From positions 1,736,001 to 1,800,000 of the forward strand of contig OZ241868.1 of assembly GCA_965202905.1 (NCBI GenBank): DNA of 64,000 nt. The letters are read 5' to 3'. The DNA is from CAYFYS01 sp965202905 (GTDB lineage: Bacteria; Pseudomonadota; Alphaproteobacteria; MPNO01). Under the pieces are notes generated by a model. The model did no database searches. It worked only from the letters and a program-made list of their open reading frames with translations, and had not been told where the DNA came from. The translations under genes and the position numbers were made by a program. Positions within the stretch are counted from its first letter, which is position 1. Every line of letters starts with the position of its first letter. This document shows positions 8,801 to 16,026 of this stretch, one piece after another.

Positions 8801-9786
8801 AAGGCGGCTTCGAGCTTGTCGCGCACCGCCTTGCCGGACTTGTCCTCGATGATCCGCCACAGCGCCTTGTGGGCGGAGTCGAGATAGGGCTGGCGCTGCG
8901 CGCCGGAAATCTCGATGTCCTCGACGCCGACATCGCGGAGCTTCTGCGTCTCGGCCTTTTCGAGACCGATCATGAAGTCGTGCGCGATGCTCTCGTATTT
9001 GTGGCCGATCGTGGTGAGCAGGTCGCGCGCTTCCCGGGTCAGCCCCTGCCAAGCCTTGAGCTGCACCAGGATCGACACGTCGCCCTGCCAGAAATTGGGC
9101 GTGATGCGATATTTGATGTGCTTCTGCCACGAGAAATTCGACATGCCGATGTCGAGCCACGCGAAGCCGTCGACGCGGCCGCGTTCGAGCGCCTCGTAAA
9201 GCTCGGCGACCTCGACATTGACCGGCGTCGCCTTGAGGAATTTCATGATCGGGCGGTAGATCGCAGGCGCCCGCAGCCGGAACCCGGTGAGGTCCACGCC
9301 GCCGTCGGGTAGCTGCTTGGGCTGCTTGTTGAGATAGACGTAGAACGTGTAGCCCGATCCGAAATAGGCGAGGCTATGCAGTCCGATCTTGTTGTAATAG
9401 GGCTCGAGCAGCCTGGGAGCGCCCTTCTTGCGCAGTTCGGGCGCGGTGTAGTCGCTCAGCACCAGCGCGCGCGACTCCTCGATCTGTGACTGGAACGCGG
9501 ACACCGTGCCGTACCACATCTGGTTGATACCGAGCTTCACCGAGCCGATCTGCTCGGAGAGCGGCGTCACCTCGGGTCCGCCGATCAGGCGGATCTGAAC
9601 GACGCCCTTGCCCTTCGCGTTCACCTCGTCGATGAATTTCTCGCTCGGCCGGTTGAAGAACGAGACTTTGGGGAAGCCGTGGATGAACTTGAGCGTGGTC
9701 TCCGCCGCCGCCGGGCCATAACCGAACGAAAGCCACGCGGCGGCCGCGCCGGCCCCGAGCACGCATTTCGATAGAATTTTTACCAT
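8788..9786 (-). CDS. dctP: TRAP transporter substrate-binding protein DctP
   Basis: This periplasmic protein captures the substrate for the DctQM permease. A signal peptide (MVKILSK, hydrophobic core, cleavage probably after GPAAA) precedes the mature domain. The family core is visible as LTGFRLRAPAIYRPIMKFL, with the substrate-carboxylate-binding Arg region, and as ELYEALERGRVDGFAW. The start at 9786 has GGGAGCGGGTG directly upstream and makes 332 residues; the in-frame extension upstream would bury the signal peptide. The gene diverges from the NicC-like monooxygenase across a promoter region with the shared operator, so the transporter very likely brings in the substrate of that pathway. 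Confidence 0.93.
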   Translation of the reverse strand: MVKILSKCVLGAGAAAAWLSFGYGPAAAETTLKFIHGFPKVSFFNRPSEKFIDEVNAKGKGVVQIRLIGGPEVTPLSEQIGSVKLGINQMWYGTVSAFQSQIEESRALVLSDYTAPELRKKGAPRLLEPYYNKIGLHSLAYFGSGYTFYVYLNKQPKQLPDGGVDLTGFRLRAPAIYRPIMKFLKATPVNVEVAELYEALERGRVDGFAWLDIGMSNFSWQKHIKYRITPNFWQGDVSILVQLKAWQGLTREARDLLTTIGHKYESIAHDFMIGLEKAETQKLRDVGVEDIEISGAQRQPYLDSAHKALWRIIEDKSGKAVRDKLEAAFTKP

Positions 9787-9855
9787 CACCCGCTCCCGAT
9801 CTTCGTCTTGACGACCTCTGGAGTCGAAGTAGACCATGCCGGCAAAGCCTTGTCC

Positions 9856-9880
9856 ATAAAGAAAGTTTACTGACAGGAAA
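9856..9880. promoter_or_regulatory. candidate operator, dctP / monooxygenase divergent promoter
   Basis: ATAAAGAAAGTTTACTGACAGG resembles the site at 14601-14620. AAAGAAA (9858-9864), one base, then TTTACTG (9866-9872) forms an imperfect 7-1-7 dyad. GACAGGAAA (9872-9880) is the reverse complement of TTTCCTGTC at 14591-14599. The likely ligand is the XRE-cupin regulator encoded at 13980. Confidence 0.5.
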
Positions 9881-9944
9881 TCGCCGTATATGCTCCGCCT
9901 CAAGGCGCGGGCCGACGAGCGCGCGCCGGCGTGGAGGGAACCGA

Positions 9945-11099
9945 ATGGCGGCGCGCGGCGCGGCGGAGATTGCGATCATCGGCGCCGGGCTGGGCGGCTC
10001 GGCCGCGGCGGCCCTGCTTCAAGCCGCCGGCTTCAACGTCACGCTCTACGAGCAGGCCGAGGTGTTCAGCCGACTGGGCGCGGCCATCCAGCTCGGACCC
10101 AACCTGGTCAAGGTGCTGCAGCGCATCGGCATCGCCGACCGGATGGCCGAGACCGGGATCTCGCTCGGAGCCTGGCTCAGCCGCAAATGGGACACCGGGG
10201 AGGAACTGCTGCTTCATCCGTTCGAGGCCGAGGAGCGCTATGGTGCCAGGTTCATCCAGGCCCATCGCGGCGACTTCCATGCGACATTGATCGACGTCCT
10301 GAGGCCCGGGACGGTGCAGTTCGACAAGAGACTGGTCGATCTCGATATCGTCGGCAATGGCGTGAACCTTCGATTCGCGGACGGCGCGACGGTGACTGCC
10401 GACATCGTCATCGGCGCCGACGGCATACGCTCGCAGGTGCGCCAGGTGCTCGGCGGAGTCGAGACGCCCTCCTACATGGGCGAGGTCGCCCACCGCGCCA
10501 TCTTTCCTACCGGGCTGCTTGGCGGTTACGTCACGCCGGACTACACCAAGTGGTGGGGCGAGCGGGGCGAGTTCCGCATGTGCAACCACTACTACTTCAC
10601 TGCCGACCGCAAGGAATACTTCGTCTACACCAGCACGCCTATGGCGGACTGGCCCTACGACGCCTCGTCGGTCCCGGGCGATTTCGACAGCGTGCTCGAG
10701 GCCTTCGACGGCGCCCACCCGGACCTGATGCGCATCCTGCACGCGGTGCCCAAGGGCAGTTCCACCAGATGGGCGCAGTTCGTCTGCGAGCCGCTCGATT
10801 TCTGGAGCCACGGACCGGTGGTGCTGCTGGGAGACGCGGTCCACCCGATGCCGCCCTATATGGGCCAGGGCGCGGCGATGGCGATCGAGGACGCCTCGAT
10901 GCTCACGCGCTGCATGATCGAGACGCCGGCCGACTTCGATTACGCCTTCAAGCGTTACGAGGCCAACCGGATCGCGCGCACCGCCAAGGTCCAGGCGACC
11001 TCGCGCAATCACGACCTCTGGCTAAGGGACTTCGCCGATCCCGATTGGCTGTTCGGCTACGACGCCTTCGACATGGAGCTTGAAGAACCGGCGCAGTGA
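9945..11099 (+). CDS. NicC-like FAD-dependent aromatic monooxygenase
   Basis: This is a 384-residue class A flavoprotein hydroxylase. It has the FAD Rossmann motif IIGAGLGGSAAA near the start, VIGADGIRSQVR near residue 150 and LLGDAVHPMPPYMGQGAAMAIEDA at about 295. Compared from memory, it is closest to 6-hydroxynicotinate 3-monooxygenase NicC over its whole length, including a shared C-terminal FGYD. Two histidines that line the NicC active site appear changed, His47 to Gln49 and the His of KPHMAQ to Tyr, so the substrate probably differs. It leads the plus-strand catabolic operon with an SDR 30 bases on. A NADH-dependent hydroxylation, perhaps decarboxylating, of a pyridine- or benzene-carboxylate is the best guess. 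Confidence 0.75.
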   Translation: MAARGAAEIAIIGAGLGGSAAAALLQAAGFNVTLYEQAEVFSRLGAAIQLGPNLVKVLQRIGIADRMAETGISLGAWLSRKWDTGEELLLHPFEAEERYGARFIQAHRGDFHATLIDVLRPGTVQFDKRLVDLDIVGNGVNLRFADGATVTADIVIGADGIRSQVRQVLGGVETPSYMGEVAHRAIFPTGLLGGYVTPDYTKWWGERGEFRMCNHYYFTADRKEYFVYTSTPMADWPYDASSVPGDFDSVLEAFDGAHPDLMRILHAVPKGSSTRWAQFVCEPLDFWSHGPVVLLGDAVHPMPPYMGQGAAMAIEDASMLTRCMIETPADFDYAFKRYEANRIARTAKVQATSRNHDLWLRDFADPDWLFGYDAFDMELEEPAQ

Positions 11100-11129
11100 C
11101 GCCCTGAATCCGACACCGAGGAGAGCCCC

Positions 11130-11945
11130 ATGGCCGAGACGGCAGCGAAACATGACGGCGCCGATGTCCTTCAATCCCTCTTCGGCCTCGACGGGCGCGT
11201 CGCGGTCGTCACCGGCGGCAGTTCCGGCATCGGCAAGGCGACGGCGAGGCTCTTCGCACAGGCCGGGGCGCGGGTCGTCGTCGCCAACCGCAACGCAGCC
11301 AATGGCGAGGATGTCGCCGGCGCGCTGCGCGACGAGGGGCTCGACGCCACCGCCATTGCCGCCGACGTCGCCGATGAGACGGCCGTGGTCGGCCTGTTCG
11401 CAACGACGCTCGACCGGCTCGGCGCGATCGACATCCTGGTCAACAATGCCGGCATCATGCCGAAATACCCATTCACCGAGACGACGGCCGAGCAATGGGA
11501 CGAGGTCCAGCAGGTCAACCTCCGCGGCGCCTATCTCTGTATGCGCGAGGCCGCCAAGGCGATGATCGCGCGCGGCGAGGGCGGGCGGATCGTCAACGTC
11601 TCCTCGACGTCGTCGCTGGTGCCGGGCGTGCTCGGAAATGCCGCCTATTGCGCGTCGAAGGGCGGCATGAACATGCTGACCAAATCCGCCGCGCTCGATC
11701 TCTCGCCGCATCGGATCAATGTCAACGCCGTCCTGCCGGGCGGCACGATGACCGAGGGGGTGATGCGGCTGCGCGAGGGCCCGACGATGTTCGAAGGTCC
11801 CAATACCGAGCTCGCGCGCTACCGTCTCGGGCGGCTCGCCGAGCCCGACGAGGTGGCGAGCGCGATCCTGTTCCTGGCCAGCGCGGGCGGCAACTACATC
11901 ACCGGCCAGACCATTGTCGTCGACGGCGGCTTCCTCTGCGCCTGA
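11130..11945 (+). CDS. SDR family oxidoreductase
   Basis: This is a classical short-chain dehydrogenase of 271 residues. It has the NAD(P) motif TGGSSGIG near residue 29, NNAG near 107, the catalytic Ser near 159, and Tyr173-x-x-x-Lys177 (YCASK). A C-terminal ITGQTIVVDGGF is typical of FabG-like members. An Arg (ANRN) rather than Asp follows the second strand, which hints at NADPH. The start has CCGAGGAGAG upstream. It lies in the catabolic operon between the monooxygenase and the amidohydrolase-like gene, so it probably oxidises or reduces a pathway intermediate; the substrate is not deducible. Confidence 0.9.
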   Translation: MAETAAKHDGADVLQSLFGLDGRVAVVTGGSSGIGKATARLFAQAGARVVVANRNAANGEDVAGALRDEGLDATAIAADVADETAVVGLFATTLDRLGAIDILVNNAGIMPKYPFTETTAEQWDEVQQVNLRGAYLCMREAAKAMIARGEGGRIVNVSSTSSLVPGVLGNAAYCASKGGMNMLTKSAALDLSPHRINVNAVLPGGTMTEGVMRLREGPTMFEGPNTELARYRLGRLAEPDEVASAILFLASAGGNYITGQTIVVDGGFLCA

Positions 11946-11980
11946 CGTCGATCGCCGTCGGCGAGACGGGGAGATCCATC

Positions 11981-12823
11981 ATGTCGATCATCGACTTCCG
12001 CGCGCGGCCAACGACCGGGGAGTTCGAATACCTGCAGGCCGCGCCGGCGATGGTCGACGAGTTCGCCCGTATGCGGTTCGAGCCGAAGCCGCTGGGCACG
12101 ATCGAGGATTTCATCGCCGAGCTCGACCGCGCCGGCGTGACCAAGGCGGTCGTGCCGGCGCGCGACGCCGAGTCGAACTGGGGGCTCAAGGTCCCGAACG
12201 ACTACGTCGCCGGGATCGCGGCGCGGTTCCCCGACCGCATCGTCGGCTTCGCCGGGGCCGATCCGCTGAAGGGGAGGCGCGCGGTCGAGGAGGTCGAGCG
12301 CGCGATCAAGGAGCTCAAGCTGAGCGGCGTGTCGCTGGACCCGTGCTTCGCTTTCATGGCGCCGAACGACCGCCGACTCTATCCGATCTACGAGAAATGC
12401 ATCGAGCTCGATGTGCCGGTGATCCTCACCATCGGGCCGCTGCCGATCAAGCCGCTCTTGCTGAAGCACGGCTCGCCGATGACGGTGGACGAGCTCGCGA
12501 CCGATTTGCCCGAGCTCGACATCGTCTGCTCGCACGGCGGCTGGCCGTTCACTCTGGAGATGATCGCCATCGCCATGCGCCACGACAACGTCTACTTCGA
12601 GAACGCCGGCTACCACTTCATGCCGGGCTCGGAGCAGCTCGTCCAGGCGGCGAACACGATCATCCCGGACAAGATGCTGTTCGCCACTGCCTTTCCCGGC
12701 GGTCAGTGCCCGACGCTCAAGGAGGAGGTCGACCGGTTCAAGGAGTTCCCGTTCGAGCCCGAGACGTTACGGAAGGTCCTGCACGACAACGCCGCCCGCC
12801 TGCTCGATCGCGCACGCTCCTAG
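11981..12823 (+). CDS. amidohydrolase-2-like protein lacking metal ligands
   Basis: The 280-residue protein has the amidohydrolase-2 barrel seen in decarboxylases and lactonases. The usual N-terminal HxH is replaced: the strand reads IIDFRARP, with Arg7 and Arg9. The late catalytic Asp (usual FGSDYP) reads FATAFP, with Ala237. His185 in VCSHGGWPF remains. Either it works without a metal, as some lactonase relatives do, or it has another role. GGGGAG precedes the ATG at 11981. It ends on a CTAG shared with the stop of the convergent NicX-like gene. In picolinate degradation an amidohydrolase-2 enzyme decarboxylates dihydroxypicolinate, so a decarboxylase or ring-opening role is a reasonable guess. 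Confidence 0.75.
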   Translation: MSIIDFRARPTTGEFEYLQAAPAMVDEFARMRFEPKPLGTIEDFIAELDRAGVTKAVVPARDAESNWGLKVPNDYVAGIAARFPDRIVGFAGADPLKGRRAVEEVERAIKELKLSGVSLDPCFAFMAPNDRRLYPIYEKCIELDVPVILTIGPLPIKPLLLKHGSPMTVDELATDLPELDIVCSHGGWPFTLEMIAIAMRHDNVYFENAGYHFMPGSEQLVQAANTIIPDKMLFATAFPGGQCPTLKEEVDRFKEFPFEPETLRKVLHDNAARLLDRARS

Positions 12824-13863
12824 CCGTAGATGGGAAGCAGCTCCCTGGACATCGCGACCAGAGTATCGGGCGCGACAATGACGCCGTCTTTCAGGATCTG
12901 CCGGCCATCGACCCACATCGACTGCATGGAGATCACGCAGTCCGGGTGGTTCTCGCCGCCGCCCGGCGCCCAGAACGGCAGGCCGAGCCCGATGGCGTTG
13001 TAGCCGACGACCCGCTGGTCCTCGATGAAGCAATTGCCGGTGTAGCGCGCCGCAGGATGGAACCCGCAGGTGAAATGGACGACGTAGCCGAAATCGCCGT
13101 TGCCGGCCCTCGCCAGCGCGCGCTGCATGACCTTGTTCTCCGGCCCGCCGCCGATGACCTCGGTGACCTTGCCGTCGATCTTGAGCGTCATCGGCTCGGC
13201 GACCTCGGTGTAGTACTCATGGAACATGTTGGACGTGACGACCGAGCCGCAGACCGATTCCAACTCGGGCATGAACACCACCGTCCCCGGCACGAAATAG
13301 CCGCCGGGTCTGGTCGCTTTGGCGAGCGAGAAGCCCTCGGGCCTGGCCAGCGTGAAGCCGACATCCGTGCCGGCCACGTTGGTGATCCGGCATTCCTTGC
13401 CGGCGGCCTCGGCCATCATCGCGCCGAACGCATCGCCGAGCGCGAACATCGCGTCGAGATCGGCGCCCCCCATGAGCCGGACGATTTCCTCCGCCCCGAT
13501 ATCGGCGCCGAGGAAGTAGCGCGTCCGCCCCTTCTCCATCGCGCGATCGAAGGCCTTGGAGCCCGCCAGATACGGCATGCAAAGGTCGATCCAGGCGTCG
13601 CACTCGCCGGTCGCCGCCTTGACGTGGTCGGGCAGGAATTCGTCGGCGAGCCCGCCCTGGAACGGCGCCGGCGGCGCCAGAACGATCGAGGCGACCTTGG
13701 CGCCCAGCCGGTAGGCCGCATTCTGGAGCGCCTGTACGCCGAGGACGTCCGTGCCGGTATCGGCGGTAATCAGGACGCTCTCGCCCGCGGTGATGCACAT
13801 CATGTCCCGCGCAAGGACATCGGCGGCGCGCGCCAGTTTCGGTCCGATCTCTGCGTGGGTCAT
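12820..13863 (-). CDS. NicX-like (M29-fold) dioxygenase or aminopeptidase
   Basis: The 347-residue protein belongs to the M29 aminopeptidase-like fold that also includes 2,5-dihydroxypyridine 5,6-dioxygenase NicX. NicX binds Fe(II) through two His and one Asp arranged as H...HxD. Here His269 (CGFHPAARY) and His306-x-Asp308 (NHPDC) match that pattern and spacing. The length also matches NicX at about 350 residues. The start at 13863 has AGGAGAC upstream. It is transcribed toward the amidohydrolase gene and away from the XRE-cupin regulator. Beside a NicC-like hydroxylase, extradiol-type cleavage of a dihydroxypyridine is the favoured role; a peptidase cannot be excluded. Confidence 0.7.
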   Translation of the reverse strand: MTHAEIGPKLARAADVLARDMMCITAGESVLITADTGTDVLGVQALQNAAYRLGAKVASIVLAPPAPFQGGLADEFLPDHVKAATGECDAWIDLCMPYLAGSKAFDRAMEKGRTRYFLGADIGAEEIVRLMGGADLDAMFALGDAFGAMMAEAAGKECRITNVAGTDVGFTLARPEGFSLAKATRPGGYFVPGTVVFMPELESVCGSVVTSNMFHEYYTEVAEPMTLKIDGKVTEVIGGGPENKVMQRALARAGNGDFGYVVHFTCGFHPAARYTGNCFIEDQRVVGYNAIGLGLPFWAPGGGENHPDCVISMQSMWVDGRQILKDGVIVAPDTLVAMSRELLPIYG

Positions 13864-13979
13864 GTCCCGTCTCCTTCGTTCGAGCGCGTCGGTTCAGCAT
13901 CCTGCGCCGCGGCGTTATGAGTCCGCAAAGAATCCGCGTCGCGAGAACGGAGCCGCGCGGCAGCAAAGGAAGTCATCCG

Positions 13980-14588
13980 TTGGAGCGCAACCGCATCGCA
14001 TTCCTCGAGACGGGCGACCGTCTTCTCGAACAGGCGATCGGTCGCGCAGTCCGGCAGTTCCGCGAAAAGGCGGGCCTCACCATTCATCAGCTTTCGAAGT
14101 CGTCGGGGATCTCGCCCGGCATGCTGTCGAAGATCGAGCACGGCTCGACATCGCCGTCGCTGTCGACGATCCAATCGTTGTCTCAGGCGCTGAATGTCCC
14201 GGTTACGGCGCTCTTTCGCGGCTTCGAGGAGATGCGCGACGCCACCTTCGTCCGCGCCGGCGAGGGCCTCAAGATCGAGCGGCGCGGCACCCGGGCCGGT
14301 CATGAATATGCCCTCCTCGGGCACACGCCGCATGGGCTGGTCCATGTCGAGCCGTATCTGATCACGCTGACCGAGGAATCCGAGATCTTTCCGATCTTCC
14401 AGCATCCGGGCCTCGAGTTCATCTACATGCTGGAAGGCGAAATGACCTACCGCCACGGCGGCAAGACCTACAGGCTGACATTGGGCGACACGCTGTTCTT
14501 CGATTCGGAATCGCCGCACGGTCCGGAAGAATTGCGCATGTTGCCAATCCGATTCCTCTCGGTGATCAGCTACGAGCGCGAATTCTAG
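13980..14588 (+). CDS. XRE family transcriptional regulator with cupin sensor domain
   Basis: An N-terminal helix-turn-helix (AVRQFREKAGLTIHQLSKSS, then SPGMLSKIEHG) is followed by a C-terminal cupin with EFIYMLEGEMTYRHGG and LGDTLFFDSESPHGPEE. Such regulators usually bind a pathway metabolite in the cupin and repress or activate neighbouring catabolic genes. A TTG at 13980 is chosen because AAGGAAG lies eight bases upstream; an ATG at 13917 in frame has no such site and would add 21 residues. The candidate operator directly follows its 3' end, and a second copy lies at the dctP/monooxygenase promoter, so it likely controls the whole island. Confidence 0.85.
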   Translation: MERNRIAFLETGDRLLEQAIGRAVRQFREKAGLTIHQLSKSSGISPGMLSKIEHGSTSPSLSTIQSLSQALNVPVTALFRGFEEMRDATFVRAGEGLKIERRGTRAGHEYALLGHTPHGLVHVEPYLITLTEESEIFPIFQHPGLEFIYMLEGEMTYRHGGKTYRLTLGDTLFFDSESPHGPEELRMLPIRFLSVISYEREF

Positions 14589-14590
14589 CG

Positions 14591-14620
14591 TTTCCTGTCG
14601 ATAAAGAAAATTTCTTTCTG
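14591..14620. promoter_or_regulatory. candidate operator upstream of the amidase gene
   Basis: AAAGAAA-A-TTTCTTT (14603-14617) is a perfect 7-1-7 inverted repeat. It is preceded by TTTCCTGTC (14591-14599) and followed by CTG. The same elements recur at 9856-9880. This AT-rich block in a 67% GC context, between the regulator gene and the amidase, is the best candidate for the XRE-cupin binding site. Confidence 0.55.
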
Positions 14621-14723
14621 TTGGACGGGCTTCGCCCGCTTGCTAGAGTGAATGCTGGGCGTCCGAAACCGGCCGCGCGCCGCAAGCGAGGCGCCGCCGC
14701 CGGCGCAGCGAGGGAGGCGGCGC

Positions 14724-16004
14724 GTGTCGGATCTCTACGAGCTCACCGCGACCGAGGCGGCCGCCAGGATGGAGCGCGGCGAGATCACCTCGGTGCAGCT
14801 GATCGAGTCGTGCCTCGGGCGGATCCGCGACCGCGAAAGCGATGTCGGCGCGTGGATCCATCTCGACGAGTCTCTCGCGCTCGACGCCGCGCGGGCCGCC
14901 GACTCGACCGCGCGCAAGAGCTCCCTCCACGGCATCCCGTTCGGGGTCAAGGACGTCATCGACACCGCCGACCTGCCGACCGAATGCGGATCGCCGATCC
15001 ATGCCGGCAGGCGGCCGGGCGAGGACGCGGCCTGCGTGGCGAAGATGAAGGCGGCCGGCGCGGTGATGATGGGCAAGACCGTGTCGACCGAGTACGCGCT
15101 CTATCACCCGGGCAAGAGCCGGAACCCGCTCAACCTCGCCCATACGCCCGGCGGCTCGTCGAGTGGTTCGGGCGCCGCGGTCAGCGACCGCATGGTGCCG
15201 ATCGCCTTCGGCAACCAGACCGCGGGCTCGCTGATCCGCCCGGCGGCGTTCTGCGGCATCTGCGCCTTCAAGCCGACCCGCGGCATCACCGACCTCACGG
15301 GCATCCTGCCGCTGGAGCCGAGCTTCGACACGCTGGGCTATATGGCGCGGAGCTTCGACGACTTGGCGAGCTTTTTCGCGATCGTCCACGACGAGACGCC
15401 CAAGGCGCTCGCCGACGGCATCGGCCGCACCCCGCGGATCGGGCTCTGCCGGACGCCGATGTGGTCCCATGCCGAGCAGCCGGGCGTCGATGCGGTCGAG
15501 GACGCGGCCGAACAGCTCGCCGATCTCGGCGCCCATGTCGATGAAATCCGCCTGCCGGCGGCGTTCGACGACCTCCTGGAGACCCATACGACCATCCTCA
15601 AGACGGGGCTCACGCGCTCTCTGGGCGAGGACTACCGGAACCACAAGGACCGGATGAGCCAGGCGCTCCGCGACATGATCGAGGACGGACTCGCCGTTCC
15701 GGCGGATCGGGAGGAGGCGCTGCGGGCCCATGCGGAGGAATGCCGGGCGGCGGTCAACGACGTCTTCGGCGACCGGGACGCATTTCTCTGCCCGAGCGTC
15801 ATCGGCGAGGCACCCGAGGGGATCGCGGCGACGGGAAGCCCTGTGTTCCAGGTGATGTGGACGCTGCTCAACGTGCCCATTGCCGGGATCCCGGGCGCGG
15901 TCGGGCCGACGGGCCTCCCCGTCGGCGTCCAGCTCGTCGGACGGCGGGGCGACGATGGGACCGTCCTGCGCCTCGGCAAGTGGTTCCACACCCGCCGGGT
16001 CTAA
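14724..16004 (+). CDS. amidase (amidase signature family)
   Basis: This amidase-signature hydrolase has the Ser-cisSer-Lys triad visible as Lys76 (GVKDVID), Ser145 (GGSSSGSGAAV) and Ser169 (GNQTAGSLIRPA). A GTG at 14724 with AGGGAGG seven bases upstream is chosen as start, giving 426 residues; the in-frame upstream part is low-complexity. Family members hydrolyse carboxamides to acids and ammonia. In this island it could act as the maleamate-type amidase of a pyridine pathway, although known NicF enzymes are of the isochorismatase-like fold. The alpha/beta hydrolase gene follows 22 bases on, presumably in the same operon. Confidence 0.9.
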   Translation: MSDLYELTATEAAARMERGEITSVQLIESCLGRIRDRESDVGAWIHLDESLALDAARAADSTARKSSLHGIPFGVKDVIDTADLPTECGSPIHAGRRPGEDAACVAKMKAAGAVMMGKTVSTEYALYHPGKSRNPLNLAHTPGGSSSGSGAAVSDRMVPIAFGNQTAGSLIRPAAFCGICAFKPTRGITDLTGILPLEPSFDTLGYMARSFDDLASFFAIVHDETPKALADGIGRTPRIGLCRTPMWSHAEQPGVDAVEDAAEQLADLGAHVDEIRLPAAFDDLLETHTTILKTGLTRSLGEDYRNHKDRMSQALRDMIEDGLAVPADREEALRAHAEECRAAVNDVFGDRDAFLCPSVIGEAPEGIAATGSPVFQVMWTLLNVPIAGIPGAVGPTGLPVGVQLVGRRGDDGTVLRLGKWFHTRRV

Positions 16005-16026
16005 AGCCGCGAAGGAGCGCCGGGCG

